Source: Planctomycetota bacterium (GTDB taxonomy: Bacteria; Planctomycetota; Brocadiia; JAJRTI01). Taken from it: a DNA stretch of 28,041 nt. The DNA is taken from contig JAJRTI010000136.1 of NCBI GenBank assembly GCA_024278415.1, positions 1-28,041 on the forward strand, in the 5' to 3' direction. Every line of letters begins with the position of its first letter. Position 1 is the first letter of the stretch. The position numbers and the translations under genes were made by a program. The notes under the pieces are model-generated. The model ran no database searches. It had not been told where the DNA came from and was given only the letters and a program-made list of their open reading frames with translations. Shown here one piece after another: positions 22,086 through 28,041 of the stretch.

Positions 22086-23426
22086 CTACAAGGGCCGCTT
22101 GAGGTAGTAATCCCGGATCTTCTTGCGAAGTGTGGGGGTAGAGATGCCCAGAAACGCTGAGGCGCGGGTGATGTTCCAGCCAGTCATTGACAACACCTTC
22201 TCCACGTGAAAGCGCTCGATCTCACGCAGTGTTGGCACATCACCCTCTGGCGCAACCGCGTTGCTTTCGAGTTCCCCCAGCACCGCTTCGACATTGAGTG
22301 TCTCGCCCGTTGACAAGGCCACAGCACGCGTCAAAATGTTCTCCAGTTCCCGCACATTGCCGGGCCAATCGTGGCTCTCCAAGCGTCTCATGAATCCCTC
22401 GGGGATCTGGGTCACGTGCTTGTGAAGTTCGCGGTTGATTTTTGAGAGCAGGTGCTCGACGAGCAGCGGGATGTCCCCGCGCCGGTCGCGAAGCGGAGGA
22501 ACCCGGATCGTGGCCACGCGAAGCCGGTAGTAGAGATCCTCGCGGAAGGCCCCCTTCTCCACCAGCTCCACAATGTTGTGGTGTGTCGCGACCAGCACGC
22601 GCGCGCGAAACCGCAGGACCTCCGTCCCCCCTACTCGGCAGAACTCCCGCTCTTGCAGCACGCGCAGAAGCTTGGCTTGCAGGTCCATCGGCATGTCCGC
22701 GATCTCATCAAAGAACACCGTGCCGTTGGCCGCGATCTCGAGCTTGCCCAGCTTGCGCGCATGGGCGCCAGTGAAAGCCCCCTGCTCATGCCCGAACAAC
22801 TCGCTCTCTAGAAGCGTTGGCACGACCGCGGAGCAGTTGATCGCGACGAAGGGCACTCCGGCATTTCCAGCTTCGTGGACCGCTCGGGCCACGAGTTCCT
22901 TGCCGGTGCCCGTCTCGCCCAAGATCAACACAGTGACGCGGCTCTGCGACAGGAGCCCGATCTGCTTGATGACATCGACGATGGCCTTATCCCGTCCCAC
23001 GATCTCCCGCGCCCCCACGGGCTCGTCAGCAACAGCCAGCAGCCGCTGGTTTTGTTGGGCAGCCTTTTCCTGGGCCGCTGCTTTCTCAATGACCAGCAGC
23101 ACGTCATCGATGCTGAGCGGCTTACGAAGATAGTCGAATGCGCCCTCTTGGATGGCTTGGATCGTGGCCTGCATGTCCTGTGTGCCCGTGATGATGGCCA
23201 CTTTACACCCCGGAGCCGCTTGCAGTATTTGTCCCATCAGCGAAATGCCGTTGCTGTCGGGAAGCCGCAAGTCAACAAGAGCCACTTCCGGCGTCGACTC
23301 GTGGAGCCGCGACATGGCCTCTGTCGCGCTTGTGTACGTGCGGACTTCGTGGCCCTGCGCGGAGAGTTGCAACTGCAACGAACGGCCGATCGCCGCATCG
23401 TCGTCGACGACTAGGATCCGGCTCAT
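22086..23426 (-). CDS. NtrC-family sigma54-dependent response regulator
   Basis: A 446-residue activator. The receiver (1-120) has VVDDDA, phospho-acceptor D52 (LVDLRLPD), the Thr of IITGT and the Lys of LRKPL. The AAA+ domain (about 140-375) has Walker A GETGTGKE, the sigma54-contact loop GAFTGA and FFDEIADMP. A Fis-type helix-turn-helix ends the protein (NITRASAFLGISTPTLRKKI). Its ATG overlaps the kinase stop (ATGA), so the pair is co-translated. Just downstream lies a near-consensus sigma54 promoter for a redoxin lipoprotein, its likely target. It is related to the regulator at 423 but is not a recent copy. Confidence 0.95.
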   Translation of the reverse strand: MSRILVVDDDAAIGRSLQLQLSAQGHEVRTYTSATEAMSRLHESTPEVALVDLRLPDSNGISLMGQILQAAPGCKVAIITGTQDMQATIQAIQEGAFDYLRKPLSIDDVLLVIEKAAAQEKAAQQNQRLLAVADEPVGAREIVGRDKAIVDVIKQIGLLSQSRVTVLILGETGTGKELVARAVHEAGNAGVPFVAINCSAVVPTLLESELFGHEQGAFTGAHARKLGKLEIAANGTVFFDEIADMPMDLQAKLLRVLQEREFCRVGGTEVLRFRARVLVATHHNIVELVEKGAFREDLYYRLRVATIRVPPLRDRRGDIPLLVEHLLSKINRELHKHVTQIPEGFMRRLESHDWPGNVRELENILTRAVALSTGETLNVEAVLGELESNAVAPEGDVPTLREIERFHVEKVLSMTGWNITRASAFLGISTPTLRKKIRDYYLKRPL

Positions 23427-25231
23427 GAGCCCCCCTTTGCCGGCAAGTAAACTGTGAACTGCGCTCCGCCCATGGGGTGGTTCTCGGCCACGACGCGGCC
23501 TCGGTGCAGGTCGACAATCTTGCGCACATTCGCCAAGCCCAACCCTGTGCCGCCACGCTTCGTGGTAAAGAATGGCGTGAACAACTGCGGCAGCGCCTCG
23601 TCCGCGATACCGGCCCCCTCATCTCGCACGACGATGGCGACTTCCGACACCGCGCCGGCTTCTTCCGGGCCAAGGCCCACGTGGACAGTCGAGCCTGGAT
23701 CCCCGGCCTCGATTGCATTGTTGATCAGATTGACAATGGCTTGGGCCAGCCGCTCCCTATCAACATCCACATCAGGAAGGTCTGCATCCAGCCTCGCCGC
23801 CAGCGCGACCCCCTTGGCCTGCGCCACCGGTTCACAGATCTGCAATGCGTCCTCGATCGCCAACCGAATAGGCTGGCGCGCGATGGCGAGCGCCAGCGGC
23901 TTGCCGAAGTCCAGCAAGTCCGTCAGCATGCGCTCGATCCGATCCACTTGCCCAAACGCGATCTCCATGAGTTCCCGATGAAGCGGATCGTCTTCCACCT
24001 TCTTCTTGATCGCTTGGATGTTCATCTTCACCGAGGACAGCGGATTGCGCATCTCATGCACGACACTGGCGCTCAGTTCCCCCACCGCGGCCAGGGCGGC
24101 CGATCGGGTCACCGCGTCTTGGGAAGCCTTCAAGTCCTCCCGCATCTGGTTGAGAGCTTCCGCGACCTCGACGACCTCGTCTTCTCCTTCAACTGGGACC
24201 GCTTGGTCGAGCCCCTCCCGGCCAACGCGGCGCGCGGCCTGCGCCAGATGGGCCAAGGGATCCGCCAGCCTCTTGGCAAGGCCCCGGGCCCCCGCGTACG
24301 CCACCGCAAACGTGATGACCCCCATCAGCAGCGCTCTCAGCTTCAAAATACGCAGCCATCGCAAGGCTTCCCGCGTCTCCATTTCCATCACAAGAATGCA
24401 GTCGAGTTCGGGAATCCTCACGTGGGCCGCGATGACCTCCGCACCATGCTCGTTCTCGTACCGCGCCAGCGGCCGATGGTGGCCCAAGGCCTCGCGCAAG
24501 CCATCGCTAGCCTCCTCGCGAACGTGCAGGTCGCGGCTCTTGCCCTCACACCGCAGACTCAGCAAGTATCCGTCCTCCGACGCGAGACGCACCTTCCCGC
24601 TGCCGCCCAATCCCGACGTATCATCCAGGATCTCCGACAGGAACCGGCTCGCATCTATGGACACGACCACGTAGCGCGGGCTTTTCGCGTCTCCTTCAAG
24701 CCGGCCTCCCACCAACAGGACGAGTTGGCCGCTTGGCGTTCGAATGAGTGGGCTCTGTACCGGGCCGCGGCTCTTGATGAGTTGCTCCCAAAAACCCGTG
24801 CCGCCTGCCTTCCCAGGGAACACGCCGTCCTTCGCCGCAAAACGGTCCGGACCATCGAGCACCCCGATGCCTTGGTAGTAGACCGAATGCTGCATGAAGG
24901 ACTCCAAACAAGAGCAAGCTCCATCGACCGACTCCTGCGCCCCTGCCCCATCGTGGCGAATCCGCTTATCCCAAAGACAAGGCGTGACACAGAGCAGGAC
25001 CGCGTCATTCATGCGTTCAGTCAACCAACTCTGGATACGGTCCCGCCTCCCCCGGGCGATGGCGAGCAATCGGTTCTGGACTTCCTCCACGAGCGCCTGC
25101 CGCGCACAGTGGTAGCCTTGGTAAGCGGCAACGATCAACGGAGCAAGGGCCGCTAACAGCATCCCGGCAAGTATCCGGCTCCCAATGCGGCCGAATAAAC
25201 GTCCCCGGCGGTTCTGTGGTTGGCCATTCAT
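23423..25231 (-). CDS. Sensor histidine kinase with large periplasmic domain and HAMP
   Basis: A 602-residue kinase paired with the overlapping NtrC-type regulator. Helix 1 is at about 18-38. A periplasmic sensor of about 260 residues follows (double-Cache-like, with YVVVSIDASRFLSEIL and VRLASEDGYLLSL). Helix 2 is at about 299-318, then HAMP (about 318-370). HisKA has H392 (SVVHEMRNPLSSVK). The HATPase has NLINNAIEAG, DEGAGI and GGTGLGL. The periplasmic part contains several Cys (LCVTPCLW, ACSCLES, LRCEG), which could sense metal or redox; that is inference. The start at 25231 has no strong ribosome site. Flanking genes on both sides are redoxin-like lipoproteins. Confidence 0.92.
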   Translation of the reverse strand: MNGQPQNRRGRLFGRIGSRILAGMLLAALAPLIVAAYQGYHCARQALVEEVQNRLLAIARGRRDRIQSWLTERMNDAVLLCVTPCLWDKRIRHDGAGAQESVDGACSCLESFMQHSVYYQGIGVLDGPDRFAAKDGVFPGKAGGTGFWEQLIKSRGPVQSPLIRTPSGQLVLLVGGRLEGDAKSPRYVVVSIDASRFLSEILDDTSGLGGSGKVRLASEDGYLLSLRCEGKSRDLHVREEASDGLREALGHHRPLARYENEHGAEVIAAHVRIPELDCILVMEMETREALRWLRILKLRALLMGVITFAVAYAGARGLAKRLADPLAHLAQAARRVGREGLDQAVPVEGEDEVVEVAEALNQMREDLKASQDAVTRSAALAAVGELSASVVHEMRNPLSSVKMNIQAIKKKVEDDPLHRELMEIAFGQVDRIERMLTDLLDFGKPLALAIARQPIRLAIEDALQICEPVAQAKGVALAARLDADLPDVDVDRERLAQAIVNLINNAIEAGDPGSTVHVGLGPEEAGAVSEVAIVVRDEGAGIADEALPQLFTPFFTTKRGGTGLGLANVRKIVDLHRGRVVAENHPMGGAQFTVYLPAKGGS

Positions 25232-25250
25232 GCCGTATCGACGTTACAAA

Positions 25251-25280
25251 ACAAGGCGGGCTGCACCCGCAACCCAAGGC
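25251..25280 (+). repeat. Repeat matching 6021-6052 (inverted copy)
   Basis: ACAAGGCGGGCTGCACCCGC followed by AACCCAA matches the minus strand at 6021-6052 in 24 of 27 bases. It lies 20 bases ahead of the kinase start, inside the gap between the kinase and the redoxin gene. Confidence 0.55.
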
Positions 25281-25339
25281 CACTGACCGCCATGGATCAG
25301 AGGCAAGGCAGGGCGTGTGGAGCGCGGCTTCGGTGTTCG

Positions 25340-25372
25340 GTATTGCGTATCTCGGATCGCGATACGCAATAC
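25340..25372. repeat. 12-bp hairpin between kinase and redoxin lipoprotein genes
   Basis: GTATTGCGTATC (25340-25351) pairs perfectly with GATACGCAATAC (25361-25372) around a 9-base loop. Flanking bases GTGT and ACAC may extend the stem. It lies after the redoxin lipoprotein stop and before the kinase, so it could act as a terminator-like or palindromic intergenic element. Confidence 0.6.
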
Positions 25373-25404
25373 GCGACACGCTGGCGAGAGTATATGCACA
25401 CCGC

Positions 25405-25446
25405 GCAACTTCTTGGTTTTCGTGACCGTTGCCGACGGCGAAGGCG
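25405..25446. repeat. Dispersed repeat, two modules (copy near 25.4 kb)
   Basis: Module a, GCAACTTCTTG (25405-25415) with following TTTTC, and module b, GACGGCGAAGGCG (25434-25446), both recur near 27.85 kb, but there b precedes a. Module a also matches 5767-5783 on the other strand. Confidence 0.5.
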
Positions 25447-25509
25447 CTCATGTGCCGTCGCCGAATTCGCCAAAACACGGGCGAAGTGGCCAGCAAGCCG
25501 CGGGTATAC

Positions 25510-26088
25510 TCAACCGCCTCCGTAAAGCGCCTCGCGCTCTTCGACCGCATCGCGAGCGAGGCTCTCGGCCGTCTTCCGCATCTGAGGCAGTGCGTCAATG
25601 CCTGCCCTTGCGACGATTCTGCCGTGACGATCCACCACGAACACGGTCGCCGTTGTGCCAACGCCGAGAAGCCTGCGCATTTCGCCACGCGCATCGCACA
25701 CCGAGACGATGTGCCGTGTGGCATCGCCACTAGTCTGCACACAGTAGGAATGCTGGCGGCACCCAGTCGGCATGCTTGATATCGCGACCACCGAAACGCC
25801 GGCCATGAGCCCTTGGCTGGCCGCCACCACCGCCGCGTTGGGCCGGCAGCAAGGCCCAGGATACACCACGATGATCGACGCGTCCTCTCGCACTGCGGAC
25901 AGCAGATGCGGCCGGTCCTTGCTATCCACAAACTTCATATCAGGCATCATGTCGCCGGGCCCCAGCTCCCCGCGATCCATCCCTGATATCACGCCACTCA
26001 CGGCCTCATGCGGCTGGGTCCGGCATCCCACGACAAGCGCACAAACAATCGGCAGTCCGACAACCTTCCATCCTCTCGACGCATTCAT
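25510..26088 (-). CDS. Redoxin (thioredoxin-fold) lipoprotein, intact paralogue
   Basis: A 192-residue exported lipoprotein. The signal peptide has lipobox LVVGC. A thioredoxin-like domain follows: PGDMMPDMKFVDSKDRPHLL, SIIVVYPGPCCRPN with the candidate active Cys pair, VSVVAISS, then TVFVVDRHGRIVARAG and a tail EREALYGGG. Further Cys (GCRQHSYC, VSVCD) suggest disulfide or metal chemistry. The layout resembles AhpC/TSA- or Sco-like proteins, but neither a standard CxxC nor a Sco CxxxC is present, so the reaction is unclear. AGGAG precedes the ATG at 26088; the frame opening at 26469 runs into the next gene and is rejected. It sits just upstream of the kinase; its interrupted paralogue lies just beyond the regulator. 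Confidence 0.85.
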   Translation of the reverse strand: MNASRGWKVVGLPIVCALVVGCRTQPHEAVSGVISGMDRGELGPGDMMPDMKFVDSKDRPHLLSAVREDASIIVVYPGPCCRPNAAVVAASQGLMAGVSVVAISSMPTGCRQHSYCVQTSGDATRHIVSVCDARGEMRRLLGVGTTATVFVVDRHGRIVARAGIDALPQMRKTAESLARDAVEEREALYGGG

Positions 26089-26137
26089 CTTCGCACTCCT
26101 ATAGCACACCAGAAACAAACCTCGATCCTGAGTCTTG

Positions 26138-26146
26138 ATCATAGCA
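26138..26146 (-). promoter_or_regulatory. Extended -10 promoter element of the redoxin lipoprotein gene
   Basis: TGCTATGAT on the minus strand matches the extended -10 form TGnTATAAT with one mismatch, about 50 bases ahead of the ATG at 26088. A TTTATT 18 bases upstream could be a poor -35. Confidence 0.45.
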
Positions 26147-26254
26147 CGACCAGGGCACAAAAATAAAGAGCCCGCCGGCGACACGGCCCAATGTTCGCCC
26201 TCGTAGAGACGGCCACGTCGTCGAAGCCAAGCGTTCGCCGCGATGCAATCGGAG

Positions 26255-27574
26255 TCACGAACGCCCTGAAGCGAACGCATACAAGTAGCCATCGTATGAC
26301 GCGACAAACAGCATCGCCCTGCGCGCCACGTTCGCCACGGCCGGCGACGCCCACAGCGTGTCGCCGCGCTCCATGTGCGACCACAGGAACGCACCCGTCG
26401 CATGCTTCCACAAGACCTTCCCGCTTGCCCCGTCCATAGCATACACATGATCGTCGAGCGATGCCGCAAACACGGCCGGTTTGCCGGCTATCGTGCACAC
26501 GGCCGCGGACGAGTGCATCGCATTGCCAGCGGTGAGCCGCCAAACTCGGGCGCCCGTCAGCGCGTCGACCGCATAGAAGCTTCGGTCGTACGATCCGGCC
26601 AACGCCATCCACCGCGTCCCCACCCGAGCGATGGCCGGCGTCGAGTCGAACCAATACCCCGCCTGGTAGCGCCAGACACGCTTGCCCGTGGCCGCGTCGA
26701 ATGCGTACAGGCTGTGGAATCGCGTCCCGATCAGCATCAACGTCCGTCCTCCAGCCAGCGCGACCGATGGCGACGAGAACACGCGCTCGTTCGTCGTGGC
26801 CGCCCACCGCCGCGCGCCGCTCGCCAGGTCCAGGCTGTAGAGCTTCCCATCGTACGTCGCCACAAGGAGGGCCTCAGCGCCATCAACCTTCGCCACCGCC
26901 GGCGTGGTGACAAAAGACGAGCCCAGCACCTGACCCCAGCGCTTCCGCCCCGTCTTGGCGTCCAGCGCGAGCACCTCGCCGCGTTGGACGTTGCGAAACC
27001 CAGAACGCTTGTTGTTCCACACGCCCAGAAAGACCGCCGGCTCTCCGGCCACCTCCGCCACGACGATCGACGACATCTTGCTCGGCGCCACCGTGTAGCC
27101 CCATGCGAAGGTTTCGTGCGCCCAGACTTGCTCACCACTCGCCGCATCAAGCGCGTAGATGGTGCGCCCTGCCGATGCGGCAAAGACGCACATGCGCCCG
27201 CCCACGCGCGCGACCGCCGGAGTGCTGCTCACCGGCCCGCCGGTGGTGAAGCGCCACACGACTTTGCCCGTAGCCGCATTCAGCGCGTACACGTTCCGGT
27301 CGTAGCTGCCCACGAACAGGAGCGTCTTGTCGCCCACCGAGGCCACAACAGGCGACGACCACACGGCCGTCTCTCGTTCATAGCTCCACACGTGCGCGCC
27401 AGGCTTGAAGCGCCATGCGCGGCGCAAGTCCGACGACGCGAAGTTGCACGCGCTTGCACCGGTATGCTGCGGGTCGTGCCCGAACATGGGCCAGTCCGCA
27501 TGCTCAGCCCCCGTTGCACAGGCAACACGCAGCATTAGCGCAGCGGCAAGCAAGAATGTTGGCCGTCCGACCAT
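26255..27574 (-). CDS. Secreted PQQ-like beta-propeller repeat protein
   Basis: A 439-residue exported protein. A signal peptide (LLAAALMLRVACATGA) is followed by DWPMFGHDPQHTG and seven visible blades, each ending in a tryptophan-docking type motif such as YALNAATGKVVWRF, YALDAASGEQVWAH, YSLDLASGARRW, YAFDAATGKRVW, YAVDALTGARVW and YAMDGASGKVLW. The last strand YLYAF probably closes an eight-bladed propeller. It has the repeat of PQQ dehydrogenases and BamB but no recognisable catalytic residues, so binding or scaffolding is likelier than dehydrogenation. AAAGGAA precedes the ATG at 27574; the open frame to 28009 runs through repeat DNA and is rejected. Confidence 0.88.
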   Translation of the reverse strand: MVGRPTFLLAAALMLRVACATGAEHADWPMFGHDPQHTGASACNFASSDLRRAWRFKPGAHVWSYERETAVWSSPVVASVGDKTLLFVGSYDRNVYALNAATGKVVWRFTTGGPVSSTPAVARVGGRMCVFAASAGRTIYALDAASGEQVWAHETFAWGYTVAPSKMSSIVVAEVAGEPAVFLGVWNNKRSGFRNVQRGEVLALDAKTGRKRWGQVLGSSFVTTPAVAKVDGAEALLVATYDGKLYSLDLASGARRWAATTNERVFSSPSVALAGGRTLMLIGTRFHSLYAFDAATGKRVWRYQAGYWFDSTPAIARVGTRWMALAGSYDRSFYAVDALTGARVWRLTAGNAMHSSAAVCTIAGKPAVFAASLDDHVYAMDGASGKVLWKHATGAFLWSHMERGDTLWASPAVANVARRAMLFVASYDGYLYAFASGRS

Positions 27575-27844
27575 GCGCTGTTTCCTTTCGCTCGGCCACT
27601 TCGCTTTACTGAAACGCACGAACCTCCCGAAGATCCTCAACCTTCGGATGGCTGCTCGCATTCCGGACGCCGCGAGCAATCTCCAACGGGGACGGGATGC
27701 GCCGGCGCGCCCGGTATGACATTCACTGACAAGGCGGGCCAGGAGGCGCATCCAGGTGAGTCGCTGTTCGTACACAAGCCGTCGCTCCGCCGACGCGGGG
27801 TCGGCGGGGGCGCTATCCCGGTTGCACTTGGCTGAAGTGTTACG

Positions 27845-27890
27845 GACGGCGAAGGCGTTCCGCTCCGGGCAAGCAACTTCTTGTTTTTCA
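27845..27890. repeat. Dispersed repeat, two modules in swapped order (copy near 27.85 kb)
   Basis: GACGGCGAAGGCG (27845-27857) and GCAACTTCTTG (27873-27883, continuing TTTTTC) match 25434-25446 and 25405-25415, but in reverse order. The second module is the complement of 5767-5783 with one mismatch in 17. Confidence 0.5.
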
Positions 27891-27921
27891 TGACAGTTCC
27901 GGATGGATAAGGCACTACGCT

Positions 27922-27964
27922 TTTCTCGCAGACTACGCTGCGAGAAAGAGGCGGCTGCGCCGCC
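27922..27964. repeat. Pair of adjacent perfect hairpins
   Basis: TTTCTCGCAG/CTGCGAGAAA (27922-27947, 6-base loop) is followed two bases later by GGCGGC/GCCGCC (27950-27964, 3-base loop). A palindromic intergenic element rather than a gene feature. Confidence 0.6.
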
Positions 27965-28041
27965 GTTCCTAATCTTAGTCTTACTCTTCGTCTTACTCAT
28001 AAAACGCATGACACGGCGGAGGAGTAGGACAAAGAGTAAGA

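Larger units (their letters stand above)
27575..28041. other. Gene-free island of hairpins and dispersed repeats
   Basis: Upstream region of the propeller gene and window edge. Hairpins: CCGAAG/CTTCGG (27627-27647), CCGCCGAC/GTCGGCGG (27787-27807), TTTCTCGCAG/CTGCGAGAAA (27922-27947) and GGCGGC-tgc-GCCGCC (27950-27964). It also holds the dispersed modules at 27845-27890 and a pyrimidine-rich run with TCTTACTC repeats (27970-28000). No promoter stood out and no real gene is visible. Confidence 0.6.

Noticed and set aside
23477..25156. 559-codon plus-strand open frame
   Set aside because: Antisense shadow of the sensor kinase in high-GC DNA; rich in Arg, Gln, Pro and His, with no domain.
25232..25300. 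Sigma54-like TGGC...TTGC ahead of the kinase at 25231
   Set aside because: The spacing between GG and GC is nine, one base short of the required ten.
27637..27915. 92-codon frame containing MKNKKLLA, resembling a signal peptide start
   Set aside because: The lysine-rich start is the 17-base dispersed repeat; the rest is Pro/Ser-rich without a domain.
27575..28009. Longer N-terminus of the propeller protein
   Set aside because: The extension translates dispersed repeats and hairpins; a signal peptide and ribosome site mark the start at 27574.
1..28041. CRISPR array, tRNA, rRNA or complete insertion sequence
   Set aside because: No regularly spaced repeats, tRNA-like cloverleaf with T-arm, rRNA sequence or transposase gene was seen.

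Overview
This is a GC-rich (about 60%) stretch from an outer-membrane-bearing bacterium. That reading rests on a TolC-type outer-membrane channel, an RND pump and four intact lipoproteins with lipoboxes (plus a fifth that is interrupted). I cannot place the organism securely. The gene-free islands are packed with short hairpins and dispersed repeats of a kind I associate from memory with Planctomycetota, Verrucomicrobiota and Hydrogenedentota-like genomes; that is a weak inference. Every gene I can support, 24 in all, lies on the minus strand, so the cluster reads from high to low coordinates.

In transcription order: (a) 27574-25510: a secreted beta-propeller and a redoxin-like lipoprotein. 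(b) 25231-22086: a sensor kinase and an NtrC-type sigma54 activator, start overlapping stop. (c) 21819-21238: a second redoxin lipoprotein behind a near-perfect sigma54 promoter, broken by one in-frame TAA. (d) 21032-15354: ten small genes: a lone receiver, a YHS-type lipoprotein, a radical SAM protein, a HAMP sensor without an ATPase domain, a membrane-anchored cytochrome c, a 64-residue membrane protein, a Cys-rich protein, a variant receiver, a heavy-metal-binding-domain protein and a PilZ protein. (e) 15081-6558: a CusCBA-type heavy-metal efflux system (outer-membrane channel, double-YHS protein, adaptor, pump) behind a good sigma70-type promoter. (f) a gene-free, repeat-rich island of about 1.3 kb. 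(g) 5279-3771: a hypothetical protein, a YHS lipoprotein and a DUF2231-like membrane protein, with a possible sigma54 promoter. (h) 3502-423: a second kinase/NtrC-type pair. (i) a hairpin-rich repeat at the window start.

The common theme is handling of a soft metal, most likely Cu(I)/Ag(I), in the envelope, together with redox chemistry and sigma54 control. Cys/Met-rich modules (YHS-like or HMBD) occur eight times in five proteins. The most novel-looking element is the pair at 17190-17895. Both proteins carry the same two-helix membrane unit with an H-X13-H spacing, and one is fused to a c-type cytochrome. This looks like a minimal, split, di-heme-b transmembrane electron conduit. The first kinase carries a GGxxNP motif like that of quinone-sensing RegB, which fits a redox input. 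All functional assignments come from reading motifs in the translated sequence; no database search was run.
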